The position numbers and the translations under genes were made by a program. The notes beneath the pieces are model-generated. The model did not search any database and was not told the DNA's origin. It saw only the letters and a list, made by a program, of their open reading frames with translations. DNA of 64,000 nucleotides, taken from Sapientia aquatica (lineage in GTDB: Bacteria > Pseudomonadota > Gammaproteobacteria > Burkholderiales > Burkholderiaceae_D). Numbering within the stretch: the stretch's first letter is position 1; the number at the start of each line of letters is the position of its first letter. Positions 55,176 to 64,000 of the stretch are shown here, in pieces. The stretch spans positions 248,001 to 312,000 of the forward strand of contig NZ_SMYL01000001.1 of NCBI RefSeq assembly GCF_004358105.1. Reading direction: 5' to 3'.

Positions 55176-55194
55176 ATATATGGGCTTCCATAAA

Positions 55195-55210
55195 TTGTGC
55201 GTTCGCACAA
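55195..55210 (+). promoter_or_regulatory. Hairpin abutting a strong ribosome-binding site
   Basis: TTGTGC-GTTC-GCACAA is a perfect six-base-pair stem with a GTTC loop, directly followed by AAAGGAGG (55211-55218). Its position suggests either shielding of the message 5' end or modulation of ribosome access. Confidence 0.6.
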
Positions 55211-55222
55211 AAAGGAGGTTTT

Positions 55223-55342
55223 ATGTACCATTATTTTTATTCTGAAGACGACGATGATGTCCAAGAAGATTGGCTAGACGAGCAAATTCCGCCGCCACCA
55301 ATCGAAGATTTGCCGATTGGATTAATTGCCGATGAAATGTAA
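55223..55342 (+). CDS. Acidic 39-residue small protein
   Basis: This short frame starts with ATG four bases after a near-perfect Shine-Dalgarno AAAGGAGG, preceded by a plausible promoter and a hairpin. The product is strongly acidic, with YSEDDDDVQEDWLDEQ near the start, a PPPP turn at residues 23-26, and LPIGLIADEM at the end; there are no Lys or Arg residues. It has no membrane segment. I do not recognise the family. It could be a small regulatory or nucleic-acid-mimicking protein. The ribosome-binding site is the strongest in this part of the window, which argues against chance. Confidence 0.6.
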   Translation: MYHYFYSEDDDDVQEDWLDEQIPPPPIEDLPIGLIADEM

Positions 55343-55590
55343 GTTGCCTTAGAAATTGTTACTTAGTTTTAGTTAATGCAAGTTATCGCCAATATTGGCG
55401 CTCTTTTGCAAGAACTCAGCAGCGTTTTATAGTTGGATGATCGAGCTGAAAAGAATGAGTTTTGATCATGCAAAGCACGAACTGTTGACTATTTTTTGGG
55501 AGGTAAATTTAACTATGCTTCATTACGTTAAGCGAAAAAAATGCCCAGTCGTTACTGGGCATTTTGCTTTGTAGCGGAAATGTATTTTTC
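55343..55590. other. Intergenic region after the small ORF
   Basis: This 248-bp stretch contains no supported open frame. A strong hairpin terminator (55538-55565) lies near its right end. Confidence 0.4.
55538..55565. terminator. Bidirectional rho-independent terminator
   Basis: Twelve-base arms 55538-55549 and 55554-55565 (AAAATGCCCAGT / ACTGGGCATTTT), loop CGTT, lie 25 bases after the trpS stop and can also end the small-ORF transcript. Confidence 0.92.
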
Positions 55591-56607
55591 TCAGAAGTGT
55601 TTTAAGCCGAGTGCAGTTTTCACTTCTGACGTGGTTCGCGCTGCCACTTCACGCGCTTTTTCCGTACCTTCTTTCAGTATTTGAATGATGTAGCCACGGT
55701 CTTGTGCCAATGCAGCGCGACGCTCGCGGATTGGGCGGATTAATTCTTGCAGACATTCCTCCAAACGTTTTTTGACCGTGCCATCGCCCAGGCCACCACG
55801 CACATAATGCGCTTTCATTTCAGCGAGCGATTCTTTGTCTTGGTCGAATGCATCCAAATAGGTGAAGGCGACGTTGCCCTCTAAATGACCTGGATCTTCA
55901 ATGCGTAAATGCAGTGGATCGGTGTAGGTTTTTTTAACGGCGGCGCGGATTTCTGATTCGGTGGCACCGAGGTTGATGACGTTACCCAGCGATTTGCTCA
56001 TTTTGGCTTTGCCATCAATGCCCGGCAAGCGACCAATTTCAGGCACCAGCGCTTGGCATTCCACCAGAATTTCTTGATTTGCTAAACGATTAAAGCGACG
56101 CACGATTTCATTGGTTTGCTCAATCATCGGAATTTGATCTTCGCCGACCGGAACCAAGGTTGCTTTAAACGCGCTAATGTCGGCTGCTTGGCTTACTGGG
56201 TAAGTCAAAAATCCTGCCGGAATATCGCGTTCAAAGTTTCGCAGGCGGATTTCTTCTTTAATGGTTGGATTGCGTTCTAGACGCGCTACAGTCACCAAAT
56301 TTAAGTAATAAAAAGTCAGTTCGGTTAATTCGGGAATCTGCGATTGAATAAAAATCGTACTTAACTTCGGGTCTATCCCAACCGCCAAATAATCCAACGC
56401 CACTTCCACCACGTTACGATGCACTTTGCCCGGATCGTCCATATTGTCGGTTAAGGCTTGCGCGTCGGCCAGCATGATGAATTGCTTGTATTGGTGCTGG
56501 AATTTAACGCGGTTGGACAAGCTGCCAACGTAATGACCTAAGTGCAATGGGCCAGTGGGGCGGTCGCCGGTCAGGATTAGGTGAGTTTTATTTTCTTGAG
56601 TTGACAT
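55591..56607 (-). CDS. trpS: Tryptophanyl-tRNA synthetase
   Basis: The start at 56607, with GGA seven bases upstream, gives 338 residues, typical for bacterial TrpRS. The class I signatures are the HIGH-like [12 protein letters not shown] near the N-terminus and KMSKSLGN. It charges tRNA-Trp with tryptophan. An in-frame upstream start would add seven residues without family support. It is monocistronic and followed by a strong terminator. Confidence 0.97.
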   Translation of the reverse strand: MSTQENKTHLILTGDRPTGPLHLGHYVGSLSNRVKFQHQYKQFIMLADAQALTDNMDDPGKVHRNVVEVALDYLAVGIDPKLSTIFIQSQIPELTELTFYYLNLVTVARLERNPTIKEEIRLRNFERDIPAGFLTYPVSQAADISAFKATLVPVGEDQIPMIEQTNEIVRRFNRLANQEILVECQALVPEIGRLPGIDGKAKMSKSLGNVINLGATESEIRAAVKKTYTDPLHLRIEDPGHLEGNVAFTYLDAFDQDKESLAEMKAHYVRGGLGDGTVKKRLEECLQELIRPIRERRAALAQDRGYIIQILKEGTEKAREVAARTTSEVKTALGLKHF

Positions 56608-56837
56608 AGTTTTCCAGTTTGTCAGCACGGCGCCCGGATTTTTTTAGCTTAACGTTGGTTGGGCTGGTGAAATGGCGGGCAGAGTGACGACGATAAAGCG
56701 GATCGAGCAATTTTAATGGTGTTCGGGATTGCGCCATGCTATCCGTTTTGGTTCGCGCGGCAAATAAAGAGCGCCATCATGCCGCGCAGAAAGTTGAGTG
56801 TCAAGGCGCAACATCGCAGCAAAATCACTCGACTTAG

Positions 56838-57539
56838 TTACTTAATCGGGGTAATTGGCTTGCTCGGAAGCAGGGCGCGGCTTTCAAGTCGCCAGCTCAT
56901 CGCGGTCAGGCTAATCGTGCCAATGGCAAAATAAATAAATCCAAACCACCACAGCGCCAAGGCCAGCGAGAAGAAAAAATAGCGATTGCCGAACGAAAAC
57001 ATATGACCTGCCGTGTTCAGTAGCGCTGTCGCTTGCTCTGGGACTGGTACATAACTTGACTCAATGTTACTGGCATCAATTGATTTGCCTTGCTTGGGCA
57101 TTCCCAGTAAATACCCAACGTGGCCATATATCCGAATCGATTGCGCAAAATGCCAAAACGCCAAAAAAATCACGAGCAACAAGCTGCCGACTTTAATGCG
57201 CCACACTCCGTGGGTTACGGCGTCCCCCAGCCAATGGGCGGCAAACTTATCTGGGTCGCTCACCAACGTCATGGTGGCAATGACCAGCAGCACACAAGTC
57301 GACGCCATGACAGTGGCGCTCATAATTGAGTTGCGCAACACCTGAGCAGCCAGAATTTCATTGCCCGAATGAGTTAGAATCGCGGCCACCCAATGTTGGC
57401 GTGACTGCTGATTAAAGCTGCGCAAGGCCTGTGAGCCCAGAAATCCATGATCAAACAGCCAGTAATAAAGTACCAATAATGTACTGACCGCTAGCACCAT
57501 TCCCAACTCGGTTAGGGCTGGGTTGTCGAGTAAATCCAT
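56838..57539 (-). CDS. DUF599 family membrane protein
   Basis: The start at 57539 (GGA eight bases upstream) gives 233 residues with four membrane helices and the segments QHWVAAILTHSGNEILAAQVLRNSIMSATVMAST and FAFGNRYFFFS-like FSFGNRYFFFSLALALWW, typical of DUF599. Function is unknown. It is divergent from hemC across a 210-bp region. Confidence 0.85.
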   Translation of the reverse strand: MDLLDNPALTELGMVLAVSTLLVLYYWLFDHGFLGSQALRSFNQQSRQHWVAAILTHSGNEILAAQVLRNSIMSATVMASTCVLLVIATMTLVSDPDKFAAHWLGDAVTHGVWRIKVGSLLLVIFLAFWHFAQSIRIYGHVGYLLGMPKQGKSIDASNIESSYVPVPEQATALLNTAGHMFSFGNRYFFFSLALALWWFGFIYFAIGTISLTAMSWRLESRALLPSKPITPIK

Positions 57540-57749
57540 GATTTTTCCGTAGGTAGGGTGCAAATAAGGGGCAAATAGTTGCTAAATGGGCGAATTCTAC
57601 GTAGTGGATTAACTTAACGCAATATTACTCCAAAGCCATATGATAAAATCCGCTACCAAAATTACGATTAATCGGCGGTTTTTTGTAGTAAAGTGCGCCC
57701 CCCGTTGCGCCCCAATTTGCTCAATTCGCCAGCCAAGAGAGAACCTGTC

Positions 57750-58700
57750 TTGACCACCTCATTACCCAAAAAACTAATAATAGCGACCCGTGAAAGCCGT
57801 TTGGCGATGTGGCAAGCCCAGCACGTGCAAGCCCGGCTCCAGAGCTTGTATCCCGATTGCGTCATCGAATTGCTCGGCATGACTACGCGCGGTGATCAAA
57901 TTTTGGACCGTACCTTATCCAAAGTCGGTGGCAAAGGCTTGTTTGTCAAAGAGTTAGAAACGGCGATGCTCGATGGTCGTGCCGATATGGCGGTGCATTC
58001 CCTAAAAGATATGCCCATGGATGTGCCGGAAGGCTTGCAATTAACCGCGGTGTTGGAGCGCGAAGACCCGCGTGACGCTTTTGTGTCGAATGACTTTGCT
58101 GCCTTAAATCAGTTGCCGGCAGGTGCCGTGGTGGGAACCAGCAGTTTGCGCCGACAAGCAGCCTTGATGGCGCAGTTTCCGCACCTCAACATTAAACCGC
58201 TGCGCGGCAATTTGGATACCCGTTTGCGTAAGCTCGATCAAGGCGAATATGCCGCCATTATTTTGGCAGCCGCTGGTTTAAAGCGGCTTGGTTTGCCGCA
58301 ACGTATCCGTTCTTACATCGAGCCAGAAGAAAGTTTGCCATCCGCCGGACAGGGAGCGATGGCGATTGAAATTGCCGACAATAATCCAGAATTGGCTGCT
58401 TGGTTAGCTCCCTTGAATGATCTTACGACGGCGCAAGCGGTGCATGCCGAACGCGCCGTGTCAAAAGCGTTTGGTGGTAGTTGTCAGATTCCGTTGGCAG
58501 CGCATGCGGTGATTGATGGCGCGCAAATGCGTTTGCGCGCATTTATTGCCTTGCCAGACGGCACAAAAATTGTGCGTGCCGAAGCCAGTGGGCCGAGTTC
58601 CCAGGGCGCTGAGTTAAGCGCGCAAGTCGTTAAGCAATTACAACAGCAAGACGCCGCCGCGATTTTGGCGCAATGTTTAGCTGAAACGGCGCAAGCGTAA
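57750..58700 (+). CDS. hemC: Hydroxymethylbilane synthase (porphobilinogen deaminase)
   Basis: HemC with the usual N-terminus [16 protein letters not shown], the arginine-rich substrate site [11 protein letters not shown], and the dipyrromethane-cofactor cysteine in [15 protein letters not shown]. It condenses four porphobilinogen units into hydroxymethylbilane. A TTG at 57750 with AGAGA upstream gives 316 residues, the expected length; the frame is open further upstream to a GTG at 57693, which would add 19 residues unlike the family. It opens the hemC-hemD-hemX-hemY cluster. Confidence 0.95.
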   Translation: MTTSLPKKLIIATRESRLAMWQAQHVQARLQSLYPDCVIELLGMTTRGDQILDRTLSKVGGKGLFVKELETAMLDGRADMAVHSLKDMPMDVPEGLQLTAVLEREDPRDAFVSNDFAALNQLPAGAVVGTSSLRRQAALMAQFPHLNIKPLRGNLDTRLRKLDQGEYAAIILAAAGLKRLGLPQRIRSYIEPEESLPSAGQGAMAIEIADNNPELAAWLAPLNDLTTAQAVHAERAVSKAFGGSCQIPLAAHAVIDGAQMRLRAFIALPDGTKIVRAEASGPSSQGAELSAQVVKQLQQQDAAAILAQCLAETAQA

Positions 58701-58828
58701 CCCTTTTCTTGATGAGCGTTACGCTGAGCACTTTGCGCTGTGTTGTCAGCAAGCAGTCATAGTCTTTGAGTAGATTCGATACTACCCTAGCTAGTGGCAA
58801 CCGAATTGAAGCAGCTAATGACCCTTCC

Positions 58829-59641
58829 ATGAGCAATCCAAAACCCATCGTAATCACCCGACCAATTGGCCAAGCGCGCCCGTTAGCGCAGCGCTTGACG
58901 GGTTTGGGTTATGAGGTTGCCATGTTCCCCTTGTTAGAAATCGAAGGTTTGCAAGTCGATTCGGCGCTTTACGCTCAATTACAACAAACCTTAGGCCAAT
59001 TGCCGCGCTTCGCTTTAGCGGTGTTCGTCAGCCCCAACGCGGTGCATTCGGTGTTTGCTGCGCTGGATCAACTCGGCCTGACTTGGCCCAATGCCCTGGC
59101 TTTGGCGGTGGTGGGTGAGGGCAGTCGTGTTGCGTTGGCTGAGCACGGGATTAACGATGCTACGCACCGGATTTATTGCCCGACCGATCCATTTCGCAGC
59201 GATTCAGAGACCTTGTTATTAGAGCTGGATTTACCTACATTGAAAGGCCGTGATGCCTTAATTTTTAGAGCGGAAAGCGGACGGGAGTTGTTGTCGGATG
59301 CATTGTTGGAGCATGGCATTAATGTCACCAAGGTCGTCGCTTATCGACGGTTGTCCCCAACTTCGGATGGCGATGACGCGACTCGGTTAGCTCAGCAATT
59401 GCAGGGTTTGGTTTTCAATTCATCCGCTTGGGTGGTAAGTAGTTCGGAAGCACTGCGTACCCTTGTTGAACTGACAAAAAAACTGCTTGGTGATGCGACC
59501 GTTGTTCATTTACAACAAGTAAATTTGTTAGTATCTCATCATCGTATTGTAGAGACCGCCGAAAAATGTGAATTTAAGTGTATTCGCCTCATCGGTTCAG
59601 GCGACGAAAACCTCTTGCTCGCGTTACAATCTAGCCCATGA
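58829..59641 (+). CDS. hemD: Uroporphyrinogen-III synthase
   Basis: The ATG at 58829 starts MSNPKPIVITRP, the usual HemD N-terminus, giving 270 residues. The fold is two Rossmann-like lobes, with FVSPNAVHSVFAAL and VSSSEALRTLVEL as the conserved segments. It closes hydroxymethylbilane with inversion of ring D. Its stop overlaps the hemX start (ATGA). No strong ribosome-binding site is visible; coupling to hemC is not tight (128-bp gap). Confidence 0.93.
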   Translation: MSNPKPIVITRPIGQARPLAQRLTGLGYEVAMFPLLEIEGLQVDSALYAQLQQTLGQLPRFALAVFVSPNAVHSVFAALDQLGLTWPNALALAVVGEGSRVALAEHGINDATHRIYCPTDPFRSDSETLLLELDLPTLKGRDALIFRAESGRELLSDALLEHGINVTKVVAYRRLSPTSDGDDATRLAQQLQGLVFNSSAWVVSSSEALRTLVELTKKLLGDATVVHLQQVNLLVSHHRIVETAEKCEFKCIRLIGSGDENLLLALQSSP

Positions 59642-60846
59642 ACGAATCCCCGAATACTTCCCCAACTCCAGAGCAGCAACCTGCTGATTCAGCTTATCCA
59701 GTCAAAACGACCATGGAAAATACTCCTGTTAATTCAGCTCAAGATATCAAATCGTCTCCTTCGCCAGCTTTGTCTTCGACCAATTTAACTTACGGCGCCA
59801 TTATCGGCTTGGCCGTTTTATTGGTCGCGCAATGGTGGAGCTCCACCAATCAAATTAGTCAGTTACGCGAAGAATTAGCGCGCCGCTTGCAAGCCGTTGA
59901 TGCGAGCAATGCGGAAACTAAAACGATAGCCAAATCATTCCAAGAAGCAGGCAAGGAATTGCAAGTCAAAGTCGGTGTGCTAGAAAGTAAGCAGTCCGAG
60001 ACAGAAAGCCACGCCTTGGCGTTGCAGCAGTTGTATCAAGATTTATCCAAAAATCGCGACGATTGGGCTTTGTCCGAAATCGAACAAGTCTTGTCCACCG
60101 CAAGCCAGCAATTGCAGTTATCGGGCAATGTGCAAGGTGCATTAATCGCCTTGCAAAATGCCGACGCGCGTTTGGCGCGCTCCGATAAGCCGCAATTCAT
60201 TACCATTCGCCGTTCCATTGCACGCGACATTGACCGCCTAAAAGCGTTGCCTAATTTGGATTTGCCGGGCATCGCGTTGCGCTTAGATAGCGCGATCGCA
60301 CAAGTTGAATCAATGCCGTTGTGGGTGGATGAAAACCAGGTTGTGATTGCTAGTCCGGTGAAAGTGCGTGAACCCGCTAAGCCAGCAGCAAGCGCGGCGA
60401 AGAGCGCAAGTAACACTAAAAACAGCAAAGACGCTCGCACCGCCGAGCCAAGCACCGCGTCCAGCTGGTCTGTTTGGTTGGACGACCGGTGGCAAAGTTG
60501 GTCGACCGAAATGTGGGGTCAATTACGCCAGTTAGTCCGCATCCGTAACGTCGAAAACCCCGATGCCTTGTTGCTCACGCCAAGCCAAGGTTACTTCGCC
60601 AAAGAAAACGTCAAGCTGCGTTTATTGAATGCGCGTTTGGCTTTGTTGTCGCGCAGCGAAACACCTTTTAGAAGCGACATGATTGCGGCGCAAGACGAAA
60701 TCGCCCGCTACTTCGACACCCGCGCCAAACAAACCCAAACTGTGCAAGCCTTGTTGCGCCAAATTCAAAACAGTAACGTCTCGATCGAAATGCCGAGTTT
60801 GGCCGAAAGCTTAAACGCCGTGCGTAATTTTACGGTGAAGCAATAA
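59638..60846 (+). CDS. hemX: HemX protein (membrane-anchored, tetrapyrrole-operon associated)
   Basis: A 402-residue protein: a disordered Pro/Ser/Thr-rich N-terminus, one membrane helix (about 51-68), a coiled coil (about 75-140), and a helical periplasmic domain. HemX is often annotated as a uroporphyrinogen methyltransferase, but there is no SAM-binding motif here, so that activity should not be assumed. It overlaps hemD by four bases and hemY by one. Confidence 0.9.
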   Translation: MNESPNTSPTPEQQPADSAYPVKTTMENTPVNSAQDIKSSPSPALSSTNLTYGAIIGLAVLLVAQWWSSTNQISQLREELARRLQAVDASNAETKTIAKSFQEAGKELQVKVGVLESKQSETESHALALQQLYQDLSKNRDDWALSEIEQVLSTASQQLQLSGNVQGALIALQNADARLARSDKPQFITIRRSIARDIDRLKALPNLDLPGIALRLDSAIAQVESMPLWVDENQVVIASPVKVREPAKPAASAAKSASNTKNSKDARTAEPSTASSWSVWLDDRWQSWSTEMWGQLRQLVRIRNVENPDALLLTPSQGYFAKENVKLRLLNARLALLSRSETPFRSDMIAAQDEIARYFDTRAKQTQTVQALLRQIQNSNVSIEMPSLAESLNAVRNFTVKQ

Positions 60847-62045
60847 TGGGCTTTTTTATCCGCTTAGTCTTGCTATTTACGACGGCCGTTTTGGTCGCGT
60901 TATCCGCTCGCTTTAATCCCGGCAATGTCGTCTTGTTCTATCCGCCGTATCGGATAGACATGTCATTGAATTTATTTATTCTTGCGGTGCTCGTTGTGTT
61001 CGCCTTGTTGGGTGTGCTGTTTTACACCATCAGCATGACCAAACAAATGCCTGAGCGGGTTGCGGCTTATCGCCGTAGCAAAGGCGAACGCGAAGGCAAT
61101 AAAGCGCTGCGCGATTCCCTCAAAGCATTTTTTGAAGGTCGCTTCGGCCATGCTGAAAAAGCCGCCATGCGGGCTGCTGAGTTGCCAGAAAATGAAGCAT
61201 TGGCCTCGTTAATTGGCGCACGTGCCGCGCACAACATGGGGCAAATGGATAGACGCGATGCGTGGTTGGCCGGTATTGAAGACAATCAGCAATACAAAGT
61301 CGCACGCTTGGTGAGCGCCACCGAATTATTGGTCGATGGACACCAATCTGGCTTGGCTTTGCAAGCAGTGAAAGAATTAAACGCCAACGGTACGCGCCAC
61401 ATTCATGTCTTGCGTTGGGCCTTAAAAGCCAATCAGCAAGCCAAGCAATGGACCGAGGTATTACGCTTGGTAAAAGCGCTCGATAAACATCGTTCACTGC
61501 ATCCAGCCTTATCGCTACGACTGCGTGAATTGGCATACCAAGATTTGCTGTCCGATCATGGACATGACGCCGAATCGATACGCCGTTTGTGGTACAGCAT
61601 TCCAGCCGAGGATCGCTTGAAACCATTTGTCGCCGCCTTAGCTGCGCGCACGATGGTCGCGCAAGGTTTGTACGATGATGCACGTAATTTGCTCGAAAAA
61701 GCGTTGGATGAATCGTGGGATGATCGCTTGATTGTCGCTTACCGCGAAACCGCAGCCAAAGAAGGTTCCGCAGCGTTATTGAATCAAATCGAACGCTGTG
61801 AATTTTGGATGGGTAAATATCCGATTGATCCCGAGTTAGCCTTAACCATGGGCGTTTTGTGCTTACACCAAAAGCTGTGGGGCAAAGCCGAATTAAGCCT
61901 GCAACAAGCTTTGTTGTATGGCTCTGACCCGACCTGTTTGCGCGAAGCGAATCTGCGTTTGGCGCAATTAAATGAACAATTAGGTGAGCAAGAAAAGGCG
62001 GCCGAGTATTACCGCGCTTGCGCTTTGATTGCCGAACGTTCGTAA
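60846..62045 (+). CDS. hemY: HemY protein (TPR, heme-biosynthesis associated)
   Basis: A 399-residue protein with two membrane helices (about 5-22 and 40-62) and a C-terminal array of TPR-like helices. It matches the proteobacterial HemY N-terminal domain (NPGNVVLFYPPYRIDMSLNLF). It is unrelated to the Gram-positive HemY oxidase. It probably scaffolds late tetrapyrrole enzymes at the membrane. The start overlaps the hemX stop (TAATG). Confidence 0.92.
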   Translation: MGFFIRLVLLFTTAVLVALSARFNPGNVVLFYPPYRIDMSLNLFILAVLVVFALLGVLFYTISMTKQMPERVAAYRRSKGEREGNKALRDSLKAFFEGRFGHAEKAAMRAAELPENEALASLIGARAAHNMGQMDRRDAWLAGIEDNQQYKVARLVSATELLVDGHQSGLALQAVKELNANGTRHIHVLRWALKANQQAKQWTEVLRLVKALDKHRSLHPALSLRLRELAYQDLLSDHGHDAESIRRLWYSIPAEDRLKPFVAALAARTMVAQGLYDDARNLLEKALDESWDDRLIVAYRETAAKEGSAALLNQIERCEFWMGKYPIDPELALTMGVLCLHQKLWGKAELSLQQALLYGSDPTCLREANLRLAQLNEQLGEQEKAAEYYRACALIAERS

Positions 62046-62092
62046 CGATTTCTGTATGTGTTATCCGTTGATTTTTAATAGAGAGAAGCAAA

Positions 62093-62629
62093 ATGAGTTT
62101 GAATAAAATCCCAGCAGGCCGCGACCTTCCACATGACTTTAACGTCATCATCGAAATTCCAATGAATGCCGATCCGATTAAATACGAAGTGGACAAAGAA
62201 AGCGGCGCGATTTTTGTTGATCGTTTTATGGGTACAGCGATGCATTATCCGTGCAACTACGGTTATGTTCCGCAAACCATTGCTGGCGATGGCGACCCGG
62301 TGGATGTGTTGGTAATTACGCCTTTCCCGCTGATTCCTGGTGTGGTCGTTCGTTGCCGCGCAATTGGCGTATTGAAAATGACTGACGAAGCGGGTCAAGA
62401 TGCGAAAGTGTTGGCGGTTCCGGTAGATAAGATTTTGCCGATTTATTCGCACTGGCAAAAACCGGCAGACATGAACGAATTGCGTTTGCGCCAAATTCAA
62501 CACTTCTTTGAGCATTACAAAGATTTGGAAAAAGGTAAGTGGGTTAAGGTCGAAGGTTGGGGCGGCCCAGAAGATGCGCACACAGAAATTTTGGATGGCG
62601 TAGCGACTTACCAAAAATCTATCGCTTAA
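62093..62629 (+). CDS. ppa: Inorganic pyrophosphatase (family I)
   Basis: A 178-residue soluble pyrophosphatase with the signature [11 protein letters not shown] (metal-binding aspartates, about residues 64-74) and YGYVPQT. It hydrolyses pyrophosphate and so pulls biosynthetic reactions forward. It starts 47 bp after hemY with AGAGA upstream of the ATG. Confidence 0.97.
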   Translation: MSLNKIPAGRDLPHDFNVIIEIPMNADPIKYEVDKESGAIFVDRFMGTAMHYPCNYGYVPQTIAGDGDPVDVLVITPFPLIPGVVVRCRAIGVLKMTDEAGQDAKVLAVPVDKILPIYSHWQKPADMNELRLRQIQHFFEHYKDLEKGKWVKVEGWGGPEDAHTEILDGVATYQKSIA

Positions 62630-62638
62630 TTAGTTGGC

Positions 62639-62658
62639 TGCGCCGCTTATTTGGCGCA
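62639..62658 (+). terminator. Weak hairpin after ppa
   Basis: TGCGCC (62639-62644) and GGCGCA (62653-62658) with loop GCTTATTT begin nine bases after the ppa stop. The stem is short and no T tract follows, so termination here is uncertain. Confidence 0.35.
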
Positions 62659-62792
62659 TCAGCTTGTAGATGGCATTATTTTTGTCCCAAGTTGGGATGG
62701 AAATGATGCCATTAGTTTTTGTGTGGGATGAACAGCAGTTTAAATTTGCGCCAAGCCGCGCTGTGTGGTCGACGTTTGCGCTTTATTCGTGA

Positions 62793-63818
62793 CTATTTGC
62801 CCAGCCAAGAATGCAAGGAAACAAATAACGCCACCGCGATCGCGATGCAGCTTAACCAAAATAACCGACCACGTTCCCCTTCAGCCTTATCATTTTTTCG
62901 GCTGCTTTTTTCAGCGGCTTGTTTTTGATCGCGCTTTTCTGCCAGCACATAACGTCGTAATTCCAATGCCATTTCCGCAGCAGATTGATAGCGCTTATCC
63001 GGAGTTTTGGACATCGCTTTAACCGCAATTTTGGACAACGCTAACGGAATGTCGGGATTGATTTCGTGTGGAGCTTTGATCGGTTTGTTGATAATCATGT
63101 GAATCAGACTATCCATGTCGCGCGATTGAAACGGCTTTTGGCGGGTCAGCATTTCATACATCACAGCACCGAGCGAATAGATGTCGGTGAGTTTATCCAC
63201 CGGTCGGGCTTGCGCTTGTTCCGGCGACATATAGTTGGGTGTGCCCAAAATATTGTTATTGAATAAGGTTGCTGGCTGTTCGGCGTTGGCGGTGGTTTCA
63301 CGTTTGACGGCGCGGGCGATGCCAAAATCGACCAACTTGGTCTGCATATTTTCTTGGATGAAAATATTGGCAGGCTTAATGTCGCGATGAATCACTCCTT
63401 CGTTGTGCGCGTATTCCAAACCTTCGGCAATTTTTTGAAGCATTTGCGCGGCAACCAAATACGGCAACGGTTTGTTGTCCGCCAAATATTGACGTAAATC
63501 CTGTCCCTGCAAATATTCCATGGCGATGAAACTTGCCGTTCCCTCGCTGGATGCGTCAAAAATTGTGATGATGTTGGGATGCGACAAGCGACCAGCCGCG
63601 CGCGCTTCGTTCATGAAGATTTGATCGCGCTGCTTTTTCTCTTGCGAGGAAGGTAAATTGTGGAAAATTTTGATGGCAACCGCTCGGTCAATGACCGGAT
63701 CGTGACCAAAATAAACGGTGCCAATTGCACCGCGCCCCAATTCCCGGTAAAGCAAAAAACGCCCTACTTTTTTAATAGGGGTCATGCTGGAGTGAATTTG
63801 AGGTGGGTTTGAATTCAT
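62793..63818 (-). CDS. Membrane-anchored Ser/Thr protein kinase (PknB-like)
   Basis: A 341-residue Hanks-type kinase with a good glycine loop (ELGRGAIGTVYFG), the ATP lysine in AVAIKIF, catalytic HRDIKPANIF, DFGIAR and GTPNYMSPEQ. The domain spans about 15-290, then a charged linker and one C-terminal membrane helix (about 318-338), with no sizeable extracellular sensor domain. The active site is complete. It is a second kinase, unlike the zinc-ribbon kinase at 30300, and stands alone; no phosphatase is adjacent. Confidence 0.92.
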   Translation of the reverse strand: MNSNPPQIHSSMTPIKKVGRFLLYRELGRGAIGTVYFGHDPVIDRAVAIKIFHNLPSSQEKKQRDQIFMNEARAAGRLSHPNIITIFDASSEGTASFIAMEYLQGQDLRQYLADNKPLPYLVAAQMLQKIAEGLEYAHNEGVIHRDIKPANIFIQENMQTKLVDFGIARAVKRETTANAEQPATLFNNNILGTPNYMSPEQAQARPVDKLTDIYSLGAVMYEMLTRQKPFQSRDMDSLIHMIINKPIKAPHEINPDIPLALSKIAVKAMSKTPDKRYQSAAEMALELRRYVLAEKRDQKQAAEKSSRKNDKAEGERGRLFWLSCIAIAVALFVSLHSWLGK

Positions 63819-64000
63819 ATCGGGCTAGTTTTATCGCTTATTATTTTCCATATGGCAAGTATTATTGGGTAATTCACAATTTAGGTCAAATTGCTTATCG
63901 TGACATTGTAATTTGTATTGCAGAAAATCTTAAATACATACGGGAGTATCTGGCTTGATTAATTTCGATTTAATCGCCTGATTTTATTCAAAGATAATAT

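Larger units (their letters stand above)
54833..55222. other. Intergenic region with two hairpins and a promoter
   Basis: This 390-bp region holds the promoter of the binding-protein gene on the left, the dyad TTCTCCGAG-TCAG-CTCGGAGAA (54953-54974) and, on the right, the promoter and leader of the 39-codon ORF. The right half is notably AT-rich compared with its surroundings. Confidence 0.5.

Noticed and set aside
55039-55245. Open frame of 68 codons with GGAG upstream, overlapping the promoter and hairpin of the 39-codon ORF
   Set aside because: The product is hydrophobic low-complexity, and the frame runs through the promoter, hairpin and start of the better supported small ORF. The coding character is poor.
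59638-60846. Annotation of HemX as uroporphyrinogen-III C-methyltransferase
   Set aside because: The SAM-binding motifs of that enzyme are absent; the sequence is a single-pass membrane protein with coiled coil.
61120-62196. Long minus-strand open frame of 358 codons opposite hemY and the start of ppa
   Set aside because: It is the antisense of well-supported hemY. Its translation is rich in Arg, Ser and His with no recognisable domain, as expected from reverse-frame reading of a real gene.
1-64000. tRNA, rRNA, CRISPR arrays, transposases, integrases and phage genes
   Set aside because: No tRNA cloverleaf ends, rRNA segments, regularly spaced repeats or transposase-like proteins were seen on either strand. 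Dedicated searches could reveal small RNAs that I cannot see by eye.

Overview
The window looks like a chromosomal segment of a betaproteobacterium, most likely Burkholderiales and near Oxalobacteraceae. The evidence is gene content and order: an iscR-iscS-iscU-iscA-hscB-hscA-fdx operon with beta-type HscA, argH beside an AlgZ/AlgR-type two-component pair, hemC-hemD-hemX-hemY, tandem cyanophycin synthetase genes, and moderate base composition. This placement is inference from gene families; there is no rRNA in the window to confirm it. I see no tRNA, rRNA, CRISPR array, insertion sequence or phage gene. Coding density is high and several gene pairs are separated by clear bidirectional hairpin terminators.

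Layout. 1-11.8 kb: the N-terminal part of a CHASE4 sensor protein (cut by the window edge), a seven-bladed beta-propeller lipoprotein, a PadR regulator plus MFS exporter, a LysR/PaiB pair divergent from a metallo-beta-lactamase-fold protein with a degenerate metal site, a DsbA-like protein, a three-gene operon around a DUF2491 (YjfK-like) protein, and a hotdog thioesterase. 12.4-24.3 kb: an HD-GYP protein, an Orn/Lys/Arg decarboxylase, thyA-folA-DUF4337-mipA, an orphan histidine kinase and a B12-dependent ribonucleotide reductase. 24.6-30.1 kb: the complete ISC iron-sulfur assembly operon, without iscX.

30.3-36.4 kb is the most unusual part: a tight four-gene operon encoding a coiled-coil protein, a two-module AAA+ ATPase (N-terminal module apparently dead, C-terminal module ClpB-like), a small radical-SAM protein, and a membrane-anchored Ser/Thr kinase with two N-terminal zinc ribbons. 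I recognise each family but not the combination as a named system. 36.7-46 kb is a cyanophycin locus: CphA, a second CphA-like protein with a dead and truncated Mur-ligase part, and divergently an ABC exporter with an N-terminal zinc ribbon, a DUF1854 protein and a YihY-family membrane protein.

46-53.7 kb: argH, algZ/algR-like genes and DUF2214, then a candidate blue-light response locus (BLUF photoreceptor, folE, SDR, HiPIP, and a MerR regulator whose C-terminal domain lacks the B12-binding motif). 53.7-64 kb: a periplasmic binding protein, a tiny acidic ORF of 39 codons with a strong ribosome-binding site and an adjacent hairpin, trpS, a DUF599 membrane protein, hemC-hemD-hemX-hemY, ppa, and a second Ser/Thr kinase.

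How the parts may relate: the Fe-S operon could supply clusters to IscR, Fdx, HiPIP and the radical-SAM protein. HemX and HemY are co-encoded with the tetrapyrrole enzymes HemC and HemD, and NrdJ depends on a tetrapyrrole cofactor. thyA, folA and folE all belong to folate/thymidylate metabolism. Regulatory links between these modules are inference only.
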